Shown piece by piece: positions 22,439 through 35,440 of a stretch of 64,000 nt of DNA. Location: positions 10,714,001-10,778,000 of the forward strand of contig OY727099.1 of NCBI GenBank assembly GCA_963402885.1, in the 5' to 3' direction. Positions within the stretch are counted from its first letter, which is position 1; each line of letters opens with the position of its first letter. The notes below the pieces were generated by a model that did no database searches, was not told the origin of the DNA, and saw nothing but the letters and a program-made list of their open reading frames with translations. Source of the stretch: Antedon bifida (taxonomy: Eukaryota > Echinodermata > Crinoidea > Comatulida > Antedonidae). Both the position numbers and the translations under genes were made by a program.

Positions 22439-25400
22439 GTTGGTTTAGGTACTTTTTATAATTCAACATGGGGGACACAGAGGCTGAGGAACGAGCCAAG
22501 AGAAGGGAGGAAAGGAGGAAGAAGAGACAGCAACAAGACAACACAGAGTAAGAGAACAATTTGTGTTTTTACAAAGTAGCATAACAATAAATAACTTCTG
22601 TTTTTAAAACCAAAAAACAACAGTATGGACAACTGTTTAAATTGTTTTAATGATAATAATCAATAACACAGATCATTTTATTTGATAATATGGAGCAGTC
22701 TAAAAACTAAAAACTTCTGGTCAACCTTATTTAAAAATCTGAAAAACATTGCCCAAAAATAACTTTTCATAAAATGTCGAAAACTCTCCCCTTAGTATAT
22801 ATAGTACTTGAAATAAATTATGAAGTAAGCTGTTCTGGAAAGTTAGGGGTGTCTAGAAAACTCAGATCTGAGTACAATGTATTGAGTGGATGGAATAAAC
22901 ATTAAAACATGACAGTTTTGATGACCTAGAGGGCATCTTAGTTATGCCAGTGGTATGCAGGCAGGTCTGGTGATGGACAATTGACCAATTTCCTTCCAAT
23001 GACCATGTCTATCAACACCTGCTAAGAAAGCATTGTGATCTGACAATTTAAGGCTGTGTTCACACTGATGAAGCAATGGTGTATAAACGTAAATGCTGAT
23101 AGCAAGGTAAAATTATGAATTGCAGTGAACAAGACAAAAGAGGTATTCAGATACAGGGTAACACTTATCATAGAACTTGCGTCCATCAGGGCCCTTCTTG
23201 TTATGGAAAGTTCCAATGTTGTATTATATCAATGTTGCAAAATTTGCCAATGTCGTCTGCTAAAACACTGTTGAACAAATATTAAGTGTGAACAAGGACT
23301 TAACAACTTTATTATGTATTCTAACCCATGTTTTAATTTCTAAACAATTATTAAAATTACATTGTTTTCATGCCAACAATAATGTGTTTTCTTTGAATAA
23401 CCATATTTTTAAAAGATAATTTGTTTGATATAAATAACAAATAGTTTATTTTCAAAAGAAATTGAACCAAATTGAACTATACAATTTCTAATCTGAAAGG
23501 AAAAATACAATTATTAAGTTCAATAATCCAATAAAATGTTATTTTCAGTTATCAAACAAAATATCTTTAAAATGTTTTTATTTTTTGCAGATTGTGCTCT
23601 TTATTGCATGGCGTGGTTCTACATTTTAATATTGGTTTGATTGTGTATCTATTAATAATTGTTTTGTTGCATGCTTGTTGTTTTTCTGTATCTGTTTTAG
23701 ACTAACCAGTATTGATGATGATTTGGAAGCAATGCGTAAGCGTAGAGAGGAAAGGCGACGACAACGGGAGTTGTACGTGCTTGGTTTTATAACTTTTTTT
23801 ATTTTCTTTTATGCTGAGAATCTTAATATTTAGTAATATATTATTTTAACGAACTTTAAATAAATTTGTGTTACCCAGGAATTAAAAATTGTTAGGATGG
23901 TGGTACTTCAGCTTAGCTTTTCCACAAAGGATAATACAGTAATTTACAAAAATTATGCAGGCATGTTTCTAGTTTCTTTTATTTTGATGATATACACTAA
24001 CGATATTTACACATTGAAACTATAAAAACTGGTGTGTACTATGAAATTCAATGAAAGTAGTTAATAAATCATTTGTAGGTTGGTTCAATTATCTACACCT
24101 GTTTCTAGTTAATTCTTAGAACTGACAAAAACCCACCTAAACATTCACTCTGCTGACCTTGTTTTGTTCTTCCAGCAAAATATGTTCTGTACAATTTTTA
24201 AGATAAACATAATTAATTAAATGTATTTGCTTTTTTAAATAAATAAGTTATTTTGTTATTCTTTTCTAGACAAAATTATTTTTTCACTTTACAGAAACAA
24301 ACTTTGTAAATGCAATCTTACTTTTTAATTTTATACAAAATTATTTCCTCCAATTTTGTAAATGCTTTCAAGTTTTGTACCTTGGTGGTTTCACCGCAAA
24401 CTTGCTTGATGGTTTATCAGTGTTTGTGTTCTAACATAATCTATAACGTAATATTACAATTTTACTGGAGGTTTTTTTAAATTAACATTAAGTCATTTCT
24501 TTTGTGTATAACACAATGTGTTTGAGATTGATTCCTCCTTTAATTTTCGAATATGTATATTTAAAAATTAATTTCTTTGGCCGAAAAAAATATATACTCT
24601 ATATGTATCTAAACCTGGTTGTTACAAATGTTACCAAAACAAAGAAAATGTAAAAGATTCTTGAGTGATTACTTGGGCAGATCAAAACTTTGCTTTAAGT
24701 TGGTGGGAAGAGGATATTTTTCCTTGGTTTTTCTTTTTGTTTTAATCATTTTAATTGTTAGTATGACCTCACTGGAAAAAATGTTTTTCTTATTCTCAAT
24801 GAGTACCAAATAAAACAAACATATATTTCCCCTTTTCCCCTTCAGTTTAAAATCAGTCCTTCACTAGATCGGTTCTTACAAAACAGTTGGAACTGTTTTG
24901 TGAACTATTCATTGTTATTGTTTTAATCAAGGGTATCGCCATGTCTTACGTTCAGTATCTTTCTGTTATTAAGCCATACTCATGTATCAGTAGACCTAGT
25001 TCAAAGAATGTCAGCTATGCCTGGCATGTGGTCTTTACCAGGCACAGCTTAAGCATAATAGATGTAGGCCTATACAGTATGGAAATATGGAAACCATAAC
25101 AAACCATTACAAATTAAAATATGTCGGTTTCATATATTAAAGACCACATTTGGCCACTGTGTTATATTGGTTTTATAGCAGTAATAATACTATATACAGT
25201 AAACATTAAAAAACATCTGAATTAAGTCAAAAAGTAGTTGAATTGAAAGTACTTCCCTTTTTCATAAAGGTTTTTAAGATTTAAAGATATTTTATTTTTA
25301 ATTAGTATTTTATACTGATTGATTATGAATGCTTTACTCAAAGGAATGGGCCTGCCGATGACGTCGATTCAGCACGGAAGGAGAGACAAGAAAGGAGGGC

Positions 25401-28400
25401 TAGAGAACGAAGAGAAGAACAACCAGAAGAGGTGGGTTCCCTTTTTTTTTTTCAAATCCACTTAAAAAAAAAGATTAATTAATTAGTCGGTATATAACCC
25501 AGTGGTATATCATACTAATTAAAAACCCAAGCATTCTTTTTACTTCTTTATAATGATGTAGTGATGAGGTGTTAGAGCGCAATGTAGTAGCAGATACAGC
25601 TTGCATTACCATGTATTTCAATGCATCTCTTATAAAGAATAAATAACATGAATTAACTTTAAGTGCGGCTGATATAAATACATAGGCTCAATATATACCT
25701 GAGTGATATGCCCTAACAGCTGGGATAATAGGACCAGTTAGTGGTGGCAATAGGCCAGAATAGTGTAACAGACCATAGCCTACAAGGCAATGCAAATATG
25801 TTAAAACTGTTTAGCAGGGGCATCTACAGATCATTAACATAATTTGTCATTTGATCATGTTTAATGGAATCGGTTTTCCAGTTTTGAAACTTCTGTAATG
25901 TATTCAGCTTTAGACCTAGCTCAAGCTTTTGAACATACAGTACTTTAAAAAGAAAATAGTTTGTAAAGTTTTTGTTTGTTGAAAGACAAATACAGAACAT
26001 ATGTTCCCTAAATTAACGACTCCTTTAAAATAGAGACTATTCTTCAGATGAATATTATAAGCTCTGTCTACAATATCAAACTAGTTTGACAAAAGTGTGA
26101 TGTGCTCAAATATTGTAGTGATATGCCCAGATATGGTAGTGATATGACATCATCATGTCTATATGGGCACATCACATTTTTATGTCACATAAAGTTTGAT
26201 AGTGTTATAATATTAGGGACTTAAACTGCTACCAAAGCACAAACAATTGAAGGTAAATTTATATTTACTGACAGGTTTGTACCTTTTTTACACAGTATTT
26301 GCAGTGTATGCACCCATTATTAAAACTATACTTTCAATTTATTTTTCAATTTTTGGTTTAATTTTTATTTTCTTATTAACAACAATTTCGTGTTTGCCAT
26401 ACAGTCTACATACGTATCACGTCGCCGCCGAAGGGAATTAGAAGCAGAGGCAGAAGCAGCGAAAGAAAATGAAGTAGAGGTAAAGAGCGCCCACTAACAC
26501 CGACGGTAGTAGCTTACCGTTGTCATGTCATAACTATCTATCTATCTAACACTTAACTCTATTCTTCTCTATATCTTCTTTAGGCTTCATTTCAGTACTG
26601 TAGTAGAATCATTGTTTAAAGCTCTGTTTACAACTATCAAACTAGTTTGACTAAAAAAGTATGATGTGCCCAGATATGCTAGTGATATGCTTAAAATATG
26701 GTAGTGATATGGGCACATCACATTTTTTTTTCACAAATATGGTTCATGCTTACATTTCTTTTATAGTAAAAATTATAGTATTTCTTTCACCATAGTAATT
26801 ATTATTCAAAAAACCAAACAAATTTCAGTAAAGCTTTCATGATTTATGATTTTATGAACCAAAAATCAATTATTTAAAATTAAAAAGTATGACCAATGCT
26901 AAAAGCAAAGCACAATATGTTACAATAATTTACTTTAAATTTTTGAAAAATCAAGAAACCTTGTTTTGCCATTTAGCAAAATAAATACAACATCTCTAAA
27001 GTGCCTCTCCTACTTGTAGTAGTATGGCGGACGTCTGTCGCAAACGACAATGTCAACATCTTAATTCATACAGAAGACAAGTTTCAAATTAACTTTCACC
27101 ATATAAATGTACCGGGTACATTAATGTAAATTGTGTACATTGATGTAAATTGTGTACATTATATCTTGATGTAGTTTGCTTAATATTTCTACATGTGTAA
27201 TATGTATACTGTTCTATATACTGTTGATTTATAACTTGCCTAAATCTTATTTTTCTAAATTTCTATCTCTTTTTCTAAAATCTTTGATGTTAATATTGTG
27301 TAATGTACTATCTATTAATAATATTGAAATCTATCTATATACTCTTTTTCTTTCTGGTATAATTACTATTATGTAATTAACACAATTTTAATATACGTCC
27401 TTTATATATGTCCTTTTTGTAACTAAAACTTTGTAAAGTGGTGTTTTTTTAACAACATTAGATGAGAGAGAATGCAATGAATAAGAGGGAGGGAGTAATG
27501 GGTGAAAGGGAGGATAAAAGGGAGAAAGGAAGGGTGAAAGAGATGAAGGGTTAGAGGAAGAATGTATGTTGTAAGAAGGGGAAGGGTGAGTTGGTTTAAA
27601 GGAAGAGTGAGACACTATGAATATCATAGGCACGTACTATAATGTTTGCACATTAAAAAGCATAAACTACCATATCACGATATAGAAAATAGAAAAGTGC
27701 AAAATAGAAGAACAGAATAATAAATATAGTATGTACATAGTAAGAAAGTTGACATATAGTTACATTACACAAGTGAAATCTGCACAAACTCTTCTATGTA
27801 TTGTATTATATAATGGATTCAACTTTGATTAATTTCTCACATCACGCTAAAGCCCAAGCAAGAAGAAGTAAATAAAATTAAACCCCAGGAACCAGAAATT
27901 GTGGAGAATGGCATGGCAACTGTAGAGGACACCAGTGGTAACAAAAAAGATGCGGAGGAGGTACCAGTTAAATTAAGTTCTCATCATTTTGATTTCGTCA
28001 TTTAGCACACCATGATACCGCACATTTTAACCTTCTTTTTTCACCTTTGATATTTCCTCTTAGTGTTACTATACCTTCTATTACAGTAGACCTCCTATTA
28101 AGGGGACACTTTTCCAACAAAGTGTCCCTTGAATAGGGATGTTCCAACAAAGGGGTTCTAATGTATCACTAACATCATTATAGATTTTACAATTTTTTAC
28201 AATCTTCTTAATCTCTTTGTTCTTTCCTATCTTAAAACATACATTTAATTGCCAAATGTCATCTTTTTTAAAGAAGTAAATGTGATTTCAAAGTTTACAA
28301 AAAAAATAAATTAGAATTTAGCTGTATGTTAGCGAACCTTCATATAAGTTTTTTAAACAAAAATCTATGATTTACTATTAACATTTAGTTTTTGCAAAAT

Positions 28401-31400
28401 TGATAGAAATTAAATGTCTTTTAGAAACATATTCAGATTGTTTATAAGGGACAGGGGAGTAAAAACTATTTTTGACATAAAACAATTTTCAAATATTTGA
28501 TTCCAACTAGAATTTATCAATAGTAATATATTTCCCACAAAATAATATAAATTTGTTGAAGTAGTACAACCTGTTTTATAGCCAGAAATGTCTAGACTGT
28601 AGGCCTCTGATATATGGTATTGGATGAATTAAACTGATACAAAGATAGGTGTTGCACACCATTCATAGATACATAACTCTCAAAGCTTGTCACAACCTCA
28701 TACAGCCTTCTAGCAAACTTGGATCCCTTAGAATGACAACTGTTAGCCCTATAGCATTTTGTAGTATAAATATTGACCTATAAGACGTGCAGTGAATCCT
28801 ATCTATTCAAGATGGTTTGGAATGTGTAGATGTACATATTTCTATCCCTTGGAATGTATAGAGTGTTAGCCAATCAAATGCCTGTGTTTACACATTTACT
28901 ACTACACGCCCCTTGCTATTGTATAGTGTTTAAACTCCTTTCCATATCAGAATTACATTATATGCCTCCATTTAAGACTCCTATTATTAAATTATACCTC
29001 CAAAACACAACCATGTTCTTGAGACCTATTTTAATCATTATCAATCTATCATCATTTTACTCTTCATATTTTTCTTTTACATTAATATCCTATCCTTCAT
29101 TGTTATAGACATCCAATCAGGTATCTTACTTGAATATTTTAAATGTATGAAAATATTTCAACCAAGTATTCATAATGTAATTACTATATTACTGAATTTG
29201 TATATAATTCAATTCTGTTTTATTTCAAGCATTCAAAGCATCTCAAGCTGGACTGCACTTCTGGTTTTTATTCCTGGATATCTCAATTATTATTTGATCA
29301 CATTATTTTGGAATTATGCACTTTCTTTTTTATTGCACATTTTGTTTATTACCTTTACTAATGGTTTGGTTTGATCTTGATTACAGCAACCTACAGTAAA
29401 TGGAACAGCTGTAAGTATGCACAAATGTAATGAATAATTGTATTAGATATAATATTTTTAATACAGCAGAACCCCTATTAAAAGGACATCTTCCAGACCA
29501 ATAACGTGAAAAGGGGTTTGGACATAATGTTAAAACATAATATATTATACTTATTCATTCACACAAAAGATGTTCCCTTATAAGTGTTACCCCTGAACAG
29601 GAGAGTGTCTCAAATGAGGGGGAGCTTTACTGTTTATTTATACTGATTATCAATGTGTAACTGTGATGCTACAAAATATTGAACAAGGCAGAGTAAGTTA
29701 CTATTTGAGTATAACTCAAAATTGGCTTAGGTTGAAGAGGAACTGATCTCACTTGAGATTTTTGCTATAATTAGTATAGAAGAATTACATTACCAACGCA
29801 AGTGGTACATTTAAGGTTTATACAATGGATTGTATTCACTGATAGGAGGAAGATGATAGTGCTCAGAAAGAGGAGGAAGAACGGCAACAAAGAGAGGAGG
29901 AAGAACGGCAACAAAGAGAGGAGGAAGAACGACAAGAAGCAGAGGAGAGGCAGCGACAAGCTGAAGAAGAAGCTGCCAGGCAACGTGAGGCTGCTGAGCA
30001 AGCGGAGAGAGAGCGGAAAGCAGCAGCTGCAGCAGCAGAAAAAGAGGCTGAAAGAAAAAAGCAAGAACAAGTGAGAAAGTCTTGTAGTGTTCTTTATAGC
30101 GTCCTCGTCTCATGGAAGAGATAGGATAGTGATGATTATTATTGATTATGTGTACAAATTACAAAACGAAGCCAATAATGGTGATTATGATGATTATTTA
30201 AATAAATTTGATTTATTAAATGCCTTTAGAAACAAAAAGCGGCAGAAGAAGAACGAAAACGAAAAGAGGCAGAGGCAAAGAAAGCAGCAGATTCTAAAGT
30301 AAATCAATTTCCATTTCATATTCGTAAAGCGTATTCGTGTTGACGAATATCACCAGTCATATTCGTAACTACAAAACGAGTATAGTTTTTGATCTATTAT
30401 TTTGCATTGAATCAAGAATGATTCATGATTATAATATAATTATAGATAATTTATTGAAAGTAATTTACTAAAAATGCCAGGTCAATTTTGATATATAGCA
30501 GTTTTTAAAGTCCTCAGTCGTTCTATGTTACGCTAGGCTGGGCAACCAAACAACATGTACCTGTGCTTCGTTTCAATTTACCGCAGTCATATTTTGGACG
30601 GCACCCTCAATATTAAACATGGCAAACAGATTTTTACTGGTTTACGAAAACAAATACGCTTGTGTGACGTTTTTGTTATTGTATTCGAAACCTTCCTCAT
30701 ATTATTCAATGATTCTTATATTGTTTGTATTAAATACCAATAAACATGCATTTGTACTTGGACCATCGAAAGTCATTGAAACGATTGACACAAGACAAAT
30801 AGTGTAAAACATGATGACAACATAAATAGCGACTTGCTAACGCAATGTCTACACGTGTACTTTACAATGTAATATGCATTAATTATTTCAGAAATCAGAT
30901 GAGCCAAAAGCAGATTCAGGAAAGAAGAAAGGAAAAGGAATTCTATCAAAATTAAGCATAAACAGAAAAAAGAAAGGTGGACTAAAGGTATGCACATCAG
31001 CATTACGATCTTATTTCATTAGGTAACCTAAATATGTATGTTTATTTATCTTAGTTTGTTATCATCCTAGTATAAACATGCTTTTAGACTGCAAGTTATT
31101 CTGATTTTTTTTTTAATGAAACAATTATTCTGTTAAGGCCTTGTTGATGGACAAAGCGAAAGATAGTTTGAAAAAAGAAGCTGCAGCAAAAGAACAAAAG
31201 AAACAGGACTTTATCTCTGCGCATGTGGCGGCAATCAACACAAACGGAATGGGGGATGACGCACTGGCCAACCTCTGTGCTTCCCTCTATGATGACATTC
31301 TTAAAGTTGAAGGAGATATATTTGATATTGAACTGTTCATCCGTAGACAAGACTGGGAGGTACAGCTGTTTATTAAACTTAAAATGTTATTACATTCAGT

Positions 31401-33182
31401 GGCTTTGAGTGCTCACTGGCTAAACCAACGAGCCCCAGAGCATATAGGGGCCCCTAAAAAAAGCCAATAAAATATGTCAAAAAAGGCTAAAAATGGCATG
31501 GGTTCCTAAACCAGAGGCCTCAGGCCTCTGCATTAAGCTACTGATTACATTGCATATTTCCACATCTCTGAAGGAAATGTATTGAGTTTATTATGTTTGT
31601 GGTGAGAGCCCCATGGATCTTTCTTTAGTTCACTCACCTCCAAATATGGGCATGACAGATCAAACATTCTGATGAATTAAAATGTTTTTCTTCCAAAGAT
31701 TGCTGAGTTACAAGGTCAAGCCAATGAAGCCAAGGGCAAATTGTAAGTTTTCGCTTGTATCATAATGATTAATTATCAATATTTTCCCTAATATTTACCA
31801 CATTTTCATGTAATAACTAGACAATAATACAGTCTGAGAAAAAGGCAATGTTAAAAAGTAGAGTAAAGTAAATGTTTGAGACACTATCAAAGCTCTGTCC
31901 ACACTTTCACTATCAAACTTTATGTGACAAAAAAAATGTGATGTACCCATATATGGACACAATGAAGTCATATCACAAATTTGCTGATTGTGGCAACTGG
32001 ACATACAGGTACTATAGATTTAAATTTGAAAGTTAAACAAATATTAAAAGCCATTCTTCTTCAAACAGAATAATAACATGTATAGAACAATCTTCATCAA
32101 AGCACACCAGCTAAACAGATAAATTACAGTTTAAACTATTTGTTAGACAAACATTGACTAAAGTTGTACTTTACTTATTTTTTAACAGCATTAAACCACA
32201 ACTTAAGAAAGTTGAAAAACAACAGAAGATTCAAGTTGAAAGTACCCAAAATGATCAAATGAGGAGCGGTATTCTATCACTGAAGCATACTGGGCCAGCT
32301 TTGTAAAAACAATAAGGTAAGAGGGGTTTTCATTTTGGGGGTGGGGGTTGGGTGAAACTACTCTAAATCTGATTACTGAATATGATTTACTGTATAACTA
32401 ATGGTGAAGTTTACATATAGTTCTCTATAAATATTATAAGATACCATGAACATTAAATAGGTACAATTGATGTGATCTATATGCACATACAATACATCTG
32501 AAAAGTGATACTATGTTTTTTTACATTGAGTAACAATGGGGAGAGGAGGGCTGCCTACTCTGGATCTTGTAAAATAATAACAACTGAAAATGAATGTTTA
32601 AACAACCATACAATGCTGATACTCGGTGAATTTTACATTGAGAAAAAATACATAAATAAAGGAAAGGGTGGAAGGGGTGTTGGCTAAACTCTGGATCTGG
32701 TAGGCGCCGCACTTCTGGCTGCCGTGGGTCTGTTGAGGGCCTAATCTGAATGTACTCAGTTTCCAGTTAAGGTTGAAGACCAGAATAAAAACCTTTACCT
32801 TTAATACAACCATGTAATGGAAGTGAACTTTACATTGGTAAACAATTAAAAGCTATGTTTTTATTTAATTTTTCATTTTTTCCAGGTAACAGAGATGGCA
32901 AGACAGAAAGCGGTGGTTAATGTTGACACCAATAAACTTCAACTAAGTCGGCTAATTCAGAAATTAGCCATGTATCATTACAGATACCAATGAACTATAA
33001 CAGTGGATACAAACAACGTACTGTAGCATAGAATATTTAGCCAGGCTATAAAAATGTTAGATATCGTCTTCATTTTATGATTTTAAATTTTAATTCTTTC
33101 TGGAACTTGAAAGAGAGAGACTTCTCTAAATCAGTTAGTCATTTAGGTAGGTGCAGTGTTTAATAATAAAAATATAAAGTTG
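22439..33182 (+). CDS. Troponin I-like protein with long N-terminal extension
   Basis: Thin-filament inhibitory subunit of striated-type muscle (family knowledge). Coding exons: 22468-22547, 23701-23772, 25344-25431, 26405-26479, 27853-27960, 29387-29410, 29846-30070, 30230-30298, 30892-30987, 31138-31359, 31699-31742 and 32189-32306 (stop 32304); all in phase, 406 aa. A 5' UTR piece starts at 22439. Residues 1-265 are a charged, Glu/Arg/Lys-rich extension with a predicted long single helix (EEEERQQR repeats, residues 155-224). Residues 275-406 match troponin I: a basic lead, LMDKAKDSLKKE, the IT-arm helix LANLCASLYDDILKVEGD, then IAELQGQANEAKGKF and KPQLKKVEK. The start ATG sits 29 nt after an acceptor. 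The protein ends at LSLKHTGPAL, near where vertebrate TnI has GSKHK, so the switch peptide and C-terminal mobile domain are absent. A spliced 3' UTR exon (32886-33182) carries AATAAA at 33165. Caldesmon-like charge was considered, but the C-terminal match favours TnI. Confidence 0.85.
26058..26212. mobile_element. MITE-2 copy in troponin I intron 3
   Basis: From ATAAGCTCTGTCTACAATAT to CACATAAAGTTTGATAGTGT. It lies about 190 bp before the exon at 26405. Confidence 0.8.
26617..26745. mobile_element. MITE-2 copy in troponin I intron 4
   Basis: Starts TTAAAGCTCTGTTTACAACT and contains GTATGATGTGCCCAGATATG; the right end is truncated after GGGCACATCACATTT. Confidence 0.7.
27463..27616. repeat. 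Purine-rich GAGGGA tract in troponin I intron 4
   Basis: About 150 bp of almost pure purine on the plus strand (GAGGGAGGGAG, GGGAGGATAAAAGGGAGAAA). It is low-complexity and opens a Pro/Ser-rich frame on the other strand that I do not believe. Confidence 0.7.
28083..28172. mobile_element. hAT-type MITE fragment (CAGTAGACCTCC end)
   Basis: ACAGTAGACCTCCTATTAAG is followed by GGGGACACTT, with an inner inverted copy AAAGTGTCCCTTGAATAGGG. It resembles the widespread animal hAT non-autonomous ends of the CAGTAGAACCCC type and matches the element at 29.46 kb. Confidence 0.55.
29463..29634. mobile_element. hAT-type MITE in troponin I intron 6
   Basis: Left end ACAGCAGAACCCCTATTAAA, right end GAGGGGGAGCTTTACTGT. 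The arms are imperfect. It belongs with the fragment at 28.08 kb. Confidence 0.6.
31396..31546. mobile_element. MITE-5 copy (CAGTGGC...CACTG family)
   Basis: Starts CAGTGGCTTTGAGTGCTCAC, contains GGGGCCCCT and CAGAGGCCTCAGGCCTCTGC, and ends near AAGCTACTG. The better copy is at 34.0 kb. It lies 36 bp downstream of the troponin exon ending at 31359. Confidence 0.7.
31888..31985. mobile_element. MITE-2 fragment in troponin I intron 11
   Basis: AAAGCTCTGTCCACACTTTC followed by ACTTTATGTGACAAAAAAAA and a CATATATGGACAC core. The right half is lost. Confidence 0.65.
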
Positions 33183-34018
33183 GAACACAATTCATTTATG
33201 TTCAACTTTTTAATTAGATTATTTCTTTGCTTGAAAAACTCCATTGTGTAACATAGTAGGATATAAACATACTCTATTGACACTTGTGTTTCATACTGTA
33301 AAATTAATAATATATTATGAGAATCAAGAATCGAAGAACTTGATATTTAAGTAAACCCAAGCTCTCAATATGCACACCAAATATGGTAGTTTTATAGCCA
33401 TATATAGAATTATACTGTAGAGATACAGTGGCATTTACATAATATGGCACATGGATTTCCATGTGGCATATCCTTTGGTCTGCAATATGTTAAAGACAAA
33501 AAACCAGAATCGCTATAGCAACATGTAATCAAAGTAATACATGCCGTCATGCCTGGATTTAATTTCAAAATAAAAAGTCAAGAAAATATACTTTTAATTA
33601 AGAAATTAAGCAATTTCACAACTTTTGTTACGACTACTTTAAAATTCCTTATTTAACAACTTGTATAGAAAACGAACGATTTTTCTTTATATGTACGAAG
33701 CGTAGTATTTATGATCAGTAACCATAGAAACCAATATCGATGTATTTGCTGTTAAAATAAGTAGAATTGAATAAAATCAGATAAATACAGAAATTGATAC
33801 TTCCAAAGAACATATGTTGTGGTGAAATTTTTGTTCTGGTTGTTTTCAATTAGCGTTTGTGTGAAAAGGGCAGCACCATTAGTGAAAAAACATCTTGCAC
33901 AACAAAATAAACCTTTAGAACATTTGTAGGTAGGTTTATTGTTACTAACCCAAACTTAGATATATTATAATATTAGATATATAAATTGTAATTTAGGTTA
34001 TTCCATAAAAAGTACAGA

Positions 34019-34210
34019 CAGTGGCGTCATGGCTATGAGCGCTCACTGGCTAAACCCAGGATCTTATGGGGCCCCCTGAGCAGCGTCCAGAGGAAAAACA
34101 GGCATTCAAATATGTCGAAAAAGGCTAAAAATACCCGAGGCCTCTAGCGTTGGACGGCTACTTGGGGTTCCTAAGACAGGGGCCTCAGGCCTCTGCGTTA
34201 CGCCACTGAG
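34019..34210. mobile_element. MITE-5 copy, best preserved
   Basis: Left end CAGTGGCGTCATGGC, right end TGCGTTACGCCACTG. It contains CGCTCACTGGCTAAACCCAG, GGGGCCCCCTGAG and GGGGCCTCAGGCCTCTG. CAGTGGCGTAAC-type ends are common among animal hAT non-autonomous elements. Confidence 0.75.
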
Positions 34211-35112
34211 TTACCGATATCAGATAAGACTGGTTCTGTAAATCATAGTGGCTTGATATGCCTGGACTCTAGAGATGACAGGTAACAACAAGCTACTTCT
34301 GAAATGAATTAAAGGAAACAAGAAAAAGGGACGCATCCAATATCGGGATTTACATTTCTCTTTCTTCATGAACAATATCAACAGATGTTTCAGTATTGCG
34401 AATTTAAATGCAAAACTCTTAGTAGAAATACCTGTACAATCATTTTTTGCAATGTTATTGAAGAATGTAAATAGACTATGTCTACTGATTGAGGTGAAGC
34501 TTATAGCAAGTTTTCTTTGTTTAGAAATCAAAATTATTTATTTTCTTTTTGTAACTTATTGTGTTGATATAGTCTTTCGTATAAACGTCAAACTAATAAG
34601 ATATTAAAATTTGTATTTAAATGAATCAAATAGTACTAATTCGTGGTACATAGTTTGAACTATTATATGTTATTGTAAATTAATGTAAAAAAAATATGTT
34701 TAAGAAAAAAACGTTTAAAAAAATAAATTTAGATATTGGTTAATTTAATTGCGCTTTTCCCCCAAACTAAACAAAGACCGTCTTTGTACGACTCAATTTT
34801 ATTCATTTGAAACAATTGCATGCATGGTAGAAATTTGTTTACAATTCTTTTTTTATAGATATTAAAAAAAAAACTGTATTGTTTATAACAACAGAATGCG
34901 AGTCTAGAACAATATATTCTTTCTGAATAAATATTTTCTTTGCTAATGTTATTTACTTTTATTTTTTTACAAAATTTGTTCACATTTTGTTAAATGAAAT
35001 ATACACTATAATAAACTAATTTTATAAATCTGTAATTTCAAATTATTAAATTCACCTGTGGGTTACAAATTGGGTGATCTATGTCATGCCCCTGGAACCA
35101 GTGTGTGAATTT

Positions 35113-35254
35113 AAAGCTCTGTCTACACTATCAAACAAGTTTGACAACAAAAATGTGATATGCCCAAATAAGGTGGTGATATGCCCAAATATGGTAGTGA
35201 TATGACATCATCATGTCCATATTGGGGCACATTACAGAGTAGACAGAGCTTAAG
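35113..35254. mobile_element. MITE-2 copy
   Basis: From AAAGCTCTGTCTACACTATC to AGAGTAGACAGAGCTTAA. It contains AAATGTGATATGCCCAAATA and TGACATCATCATGTCCATAT. Confidence 0.8.
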
Positions 35255-35440
35255 AGGAGGTTATTCTGAAGTTGATTAAGCACTTTGGTAAAAGAGTATA
35301 CTGCAGTACTTCAATTTAAACTTACCTGCTATCAAAAATGTATAATACACTATTTCTCTCAAAACTGGAATTTCATCTAATAAAACACACTTTTCAATGT
35401 CATTTTTAAGAGTTTTAGAAAATAAACCAAACTGGTTTTT

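Larger units (their letters stand above)
33183..35440. other. Intergenic region between troponin I and SAAL1
   Basis: The 3' ends of the two genes face each other here. The region is AT-rich, with a MITE-5 copy at 34.0 kb and a MITE-2 copy at 35.1 kb. No gene is supported; the frames at 34.2-35.0 kb are short, AT-driven and lack similarity I recognise. Confidence 0.55.

Noticed and set aside
27176..29374. Hydrophobic frames of 66-92 codons within troponin I introns
   Set aside because: Phe/Ile/Leu-rich translations of AT-rich intron sequence, no splice partners.
29771..30113. Minus-strand Leu/Phe-rich frames near 29.9 kb
   Set aside because: Antisense of the Glu/Arg/Lys-repeat exon of troponin I.
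22468..30298. Caldesmon or troponin T as the identity of the 22.5-kb gene
   Set aside because: The charged N-terminal half alone suggests these, but the last exons follow troponin I (IT-arm helix, GKF-KP-LKKV).
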